From an uncultured Campylobacter sp. (GTDB lineage Bacteria; Campylobacterota; Campylobacteria; Campylobacterales; Campylobacteraceae): 7,873 nucleotides of DNA. Below the pieces are notes generated by a model, which saw only the letters and a program-made list of their open reading frames with translations, was not told the origin of the DNA and made no database searches. Shown in pieces: positions 6,249-7,873 of the stretch. How positions within the stretch are numbered: the first letter of the stretch is position 1; each line of letters starts with the position of its first letter. A program made the position numbers and the translations under genes. The stretch covers positions 1 through 7,873 of the forward strand of contig NZ_CALINL010000089.1 in NCBI RefSeq assembly GCF_938045225.1, given 5' to 3'.

Positions 6249-7448
6249 ATGGCAAAAGAAAAATTTTCACGTAACAAGCCACACGTAAACATCGGTACTA
6301 TCGGTCACGTTGACCATGGTAAAACAACTTTGACAGCTGCAATTTCTGCTGTTCTTTCAAGAAAAGGTCTTGCTGAGCTAAAAGACTATGATAATATCGA
6401 CAACGCCCCAGAAGAGAAAGAGCGCGGTATTACCATCGCTACTTCTCACATTGAGTACGAGACTGAGAATCGCCACTATGCGCATGTTGACTGCCCAGGT
6501 CACGCCGACTACGTTAAAAACATGATTACCGGTGCGGCTCAAATGGACGGCGCCATCCTAGTTGTTTCTGCTGCTGACGGTCCAATGCCTCAAACTAGAG
6601 AACACATCTTGCTATCTCGCCAAGTAGGCGTTCCATATATCGTTGTTTTTATGAACAAAGCTGATATGGTTGACGATGCTGAGCTTCTTGAGCTAGTTGA
6701 GATGGAAATTCGCGAGCTTCTAAACGAGTACGATTTCCCTGGTGACGATACTCCAATCGTAGCAGGCTCGGCTCTACAAGCTCTTAATGAGGCTAAGGCT
6801 GGAACAGACGGCGAATGGTCTGCAAAGGTTCTTGAGCTTATGGCTAGAGTTGATGAGTATATTCCAACTCCAGTACGCGCAACAGACAAAGATTTCTTAA
6901 TGCCTATCGAGGACGTTTTCTCTATTTCTGGTCGCGGTACGGTTGTTACCGGTAGAATTGAAAAAGGCGTCGTCAAAGTCGGCGATACCATCGAAATCGT
7001 AGGTATTAGACCAACTCAAACTACTACAGTTACCGGCGTCGAGATGTTTAGAAAAGAAATGGACCAAGGCGAAGCAGGCGATAACGTAGGCGTTCTTCTA
7101 AGAGGCACAAAAAAAGAAGATGTTGAGCGCGGTATGGTTCTTTGCAAACCTAAATCAATTACTCCTCACACTAAATTTGAGGGCGAAGTTTATATTTTAA
7201 CAAAAGAAGAGGGTGGACGCCACACTCCATTCTTTAACAACTATAGACCGCAATTCTATGTAAGAACGACTGACGTTACTGGCTCTATCACTCTTCCAGA
7301 AGGAACAGAGATGGTTATGCCTGGTGACAACCTAAAGATAACTGTTGAGCTTATTGCGCCAGTTGCTCTTGAAGAGGGAACTCGCTTTGCGATTCGCGAA
7401 GGCGGTAGAACAGTCGGCTCAGGCGTTGTTTCTAAAATTTTAGCATAA
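6249..7448 (+). CDS. tuf: Translation elongation factor Tu
   Basis: EF-Tu is the GTPase that carries aminoacyl-tRNA to the ribosomal A site. At 399 residues it is full length for Campylobacterota. All GTP-binding motifs are intact: GHVDHGKT (P-loop, 19-26), RGITI of switch I (59-63), DCPGH with the catalytic histidine H85 (81-85), NKAD (136-139) and GSAL (173-176). The beta-barrel domains 2 and 3 follow to the C-terminal GGRTVGSGVVSKILA block. The ATG at 6249 has a strong GGAGGAAG (6239-6246). Codons are noticeably biased to T/A-ending and few-rare types compared with hemB or argF, as expected of a very highly expressed gene. It sits in the tRNA-tuf-rpmG-secE transcription unit and is probably driven by the promoter at 5628-5656 and perhaps a second one near 6074. 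Confidence 0.99.
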   Translation: MAKEKFSRNKPHVNIGTIGHVDHGKTTLTAAISAVLSRKGLAELKDYDNIDNAPEEKERGITIATSHIEYETENRHYAHVDCPGHADYVKNMITGAAQMDGAILVVSAADGPMPQTREHILLSRQVGVPYIVVFMNKADMVDDAELLELVEMEIRELLNEYDFPGDDTPIVAGSALQALNEAKAGTDGEWSAKVLELMARVDEYIPTPVRATDKDFLMPIEDVFSISGRGTVVTGRIEKGVVKVGDTIEIVGIRPTQTTTVTGVEMFRKEMDQGEAGDNVGVLLRGTKKEDVERGMVLCKPKSITPHTKFEGEVYILTKEEGGRHTPFFNNYRPQFYVRTTDVTGSITLPEGTEMVMPGDNLKITVELIAPVALEEGTRFAIREGGRTVGSGVVSKILA

Positions 7449-7465
7449 TCTAATTTATAAATTTT

Positions 7466-7489
7466 AGCGGAGACTCTTCTCCGCTTTTT
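7466..7489 (+). terminator. Terminator-like hairpin between tuf and rpmG
   Basis: AGCGGAGA (7466-7473) and TCTCCGCT (7478-7485) form a perfect 8-bp stem with a CTCT loop, running straight into a five-T tract (7485-7489). It lies 17 bp after the tuf stop and just 11 bp before the rpmG ATG. It probably stops most tuf transcripts and lets a fraction read on into rpmG-tRNA-Trp-secE. Confidence 0.8.
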
Positions 7490-7500
7490 GAAGGGAATTT

Positions 7501-7671
7501 ATGGCAAAAGGTAATAGAATAAAAGTCGGTCTTAAATGTTCTGAATCGGGTGATATAAATTATACTACAGTAAAAAATAGTAAGACAACGACCGAAAAAT
7601 TGGAACTAAAAAAATATTGCCCAAGACTAAAAAAACATACTGTTCATAAAGAAGTTAAGTTAAAGAGCTAA
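7501..7671 (+). CDS. rpmG: Large-subunit ribosomal protein bL33
   Basis: bL33 is a small zinc-ribbon-type protein of the 50S subunit near the tRNA exit site. This short gene encodes 56 residues (MAKGNRIKVG start, KLELKKYCPRLKKHT core, ending VKLKS), the usual family length and very basic. The ATG at 7501 has AAGGGAA (7491-7497) as ribosome binding site. Zinc-binding L33 has two CxxC pairs; here only the first cysteine of each pair remains (C13 in CSES, C40 in CPRL), so a normal four-cysteine zinc site cannot form. The order tuf-rpmG-tRNA-Trp-secE is typical of many bacteria and supports the call. Codon use is strongly A-rich. Confidence 0.96.
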   Translation: MAKGNRIKVGLKCSESGDINYTTVKNSKTTTEKLELKKYCPRLKKHTVHKEVKLKS

Positions 7672-7679
7672 GGCTTTTT

Positions 7680-7755
7680 AGGGCAATAGCTCCAACGGTA
7701 GAGCGCTGGATTCCAAATCCAATGGTTGGGGGTTCGAATCCCTCTTGCCCTGCCA
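7680..7755 (+). tRNA. tRNA-Trp(CCA)
   Basis: A 76-nt tRNA with encoded 3' CCA, 8 bp after the rpmG stop. Acceptor AGGGCAA (7680-7686) pairs with TTGCCCT (7745-7751), with G as discriminator. The anticodon loop TTCCAAA gives CCA at 7713-7715. The first anticodon-stem pair is a C-A mismatch (7706/7722). Its place between rpmG and secE means the mRNA must be cut on both sides of the tRNA. Confidence 0.97.
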
Positions 7756-7771
7756 GTTAAAAAGGTTAGAG

Positions 7772-7873
7772 ATGGGAAAAATAATAAATTATATAAAGCT
7801 TTCTCGTGCTGAACTAGGGAAGGTTATCTTTCCACTAAAAGAACAGATTAGGAATGCTTTTATAACGGTTTTT
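7772..7873 (+). CDS. secE: SecE subunit of the SecYEG protein translocase, 3'-truncated by the window edge
   Basis: SecE is the small membrane subunit that stabilises SecY in the Sec translocon. Only the first 34 residues are visible, beginning MGKIINYIKLSRAELGKV and continuing through IFPLKEQIRNAFITVF. This is the cytoplasmic amphipathic helix region and the run into the transmembrane segment, with the LSRAELGKVIFP block characteristic of single-span SecE (about 60 residues in Campylobacter). The ATG at 7772 has AAAGG (7761-7765) 6 bp upstream and lies 16 bp after tRNA-Trp. nusG would be expected next, outside the window. Confidence 0.93.
   Translation, partial: MGKIINYIKLSRAELGKVIFPLKEQIRNAFITVF

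Noticed and set aside
6590..6991. 133-codon minus-strand open frame within tuf
   Set aside because: It is a shadow of the strongly biased EF-Tu codons, with no independent evidence.

Overview
The window reads as ordinary chromosomal housekeeping DNA from a Campylobacter (Campylobacterota). The evidence is the gene order hemB-argF-DUF2603-hemN-(4Fe-4S/CCG protein), the presence of the DUF2603/UPF0763 family (known to me only from this group), an EF-Tu and a SecE start of Campylobacter type, and the frequent 'aaattt' words. The protein genes before position 5030 use many G/C-ending codons. This is unlike low-GC C. jejuni and fits a GC-richer species of the rectus/showae/curvus/gracilis kind, but the species cannot be fixed from this sequence alone.

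Left part (1-5027): a 5'-truncated hemB (porphobilinogen synthase) is followed by a 163-bp spacer with a large nested inverted repeat. Then come four closely packed genes that look like one operon: argF (ornithine carbamoyltransferase), a DUF2603 gene of unknown function, hemN (oxygen-independent coproporphyrinogen III dehydrogenase, overlapping the DUF2603 gene by 4 bp), and a two-[4Fe-4S], two-CCG-domain iron-sulfur protein. Two genes make haem (an early and a late step), one makes arginine, and the last may be an electron-transfer or oxidoreductase subunit.

Middle (5028-5600): a promoter-like region precedes a small secreted protein whose predicted fold order resembles a SPOR domain. A probable terminator follows it.

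Right part (5601-7873): a near-consensus sigma-70 promoter (TTGACT-17 bp-TATAAT) starts a translation-machinery block: tRNA-Thr(TGT), tRNA-Tyr(GTA), tRNA-Gly(TCC), tRNA-Thr(GGT), tuf, rpmG, tRNA-Trp(CCA) and the start of secE. The four-tRNA-plus-tuf order matches E. coli thrU-tyrU-glyT-thrT-tufB. A hairpin and a possible second promoter lie between tRNA-Gly and tRNA-Thr(GGT), and a strong terminator-like hairpin separates tuf from rpmG.

I found no mobile element, CRISPR array, defence island or clearly new system. The observations most worth a second look are the nested inverted repeat before argF, the conserved but uncharacterised genes flanking hemN, the hairpin inside the tRNA cluster, and the half-lost zinc-ribbon cysteines of L33.
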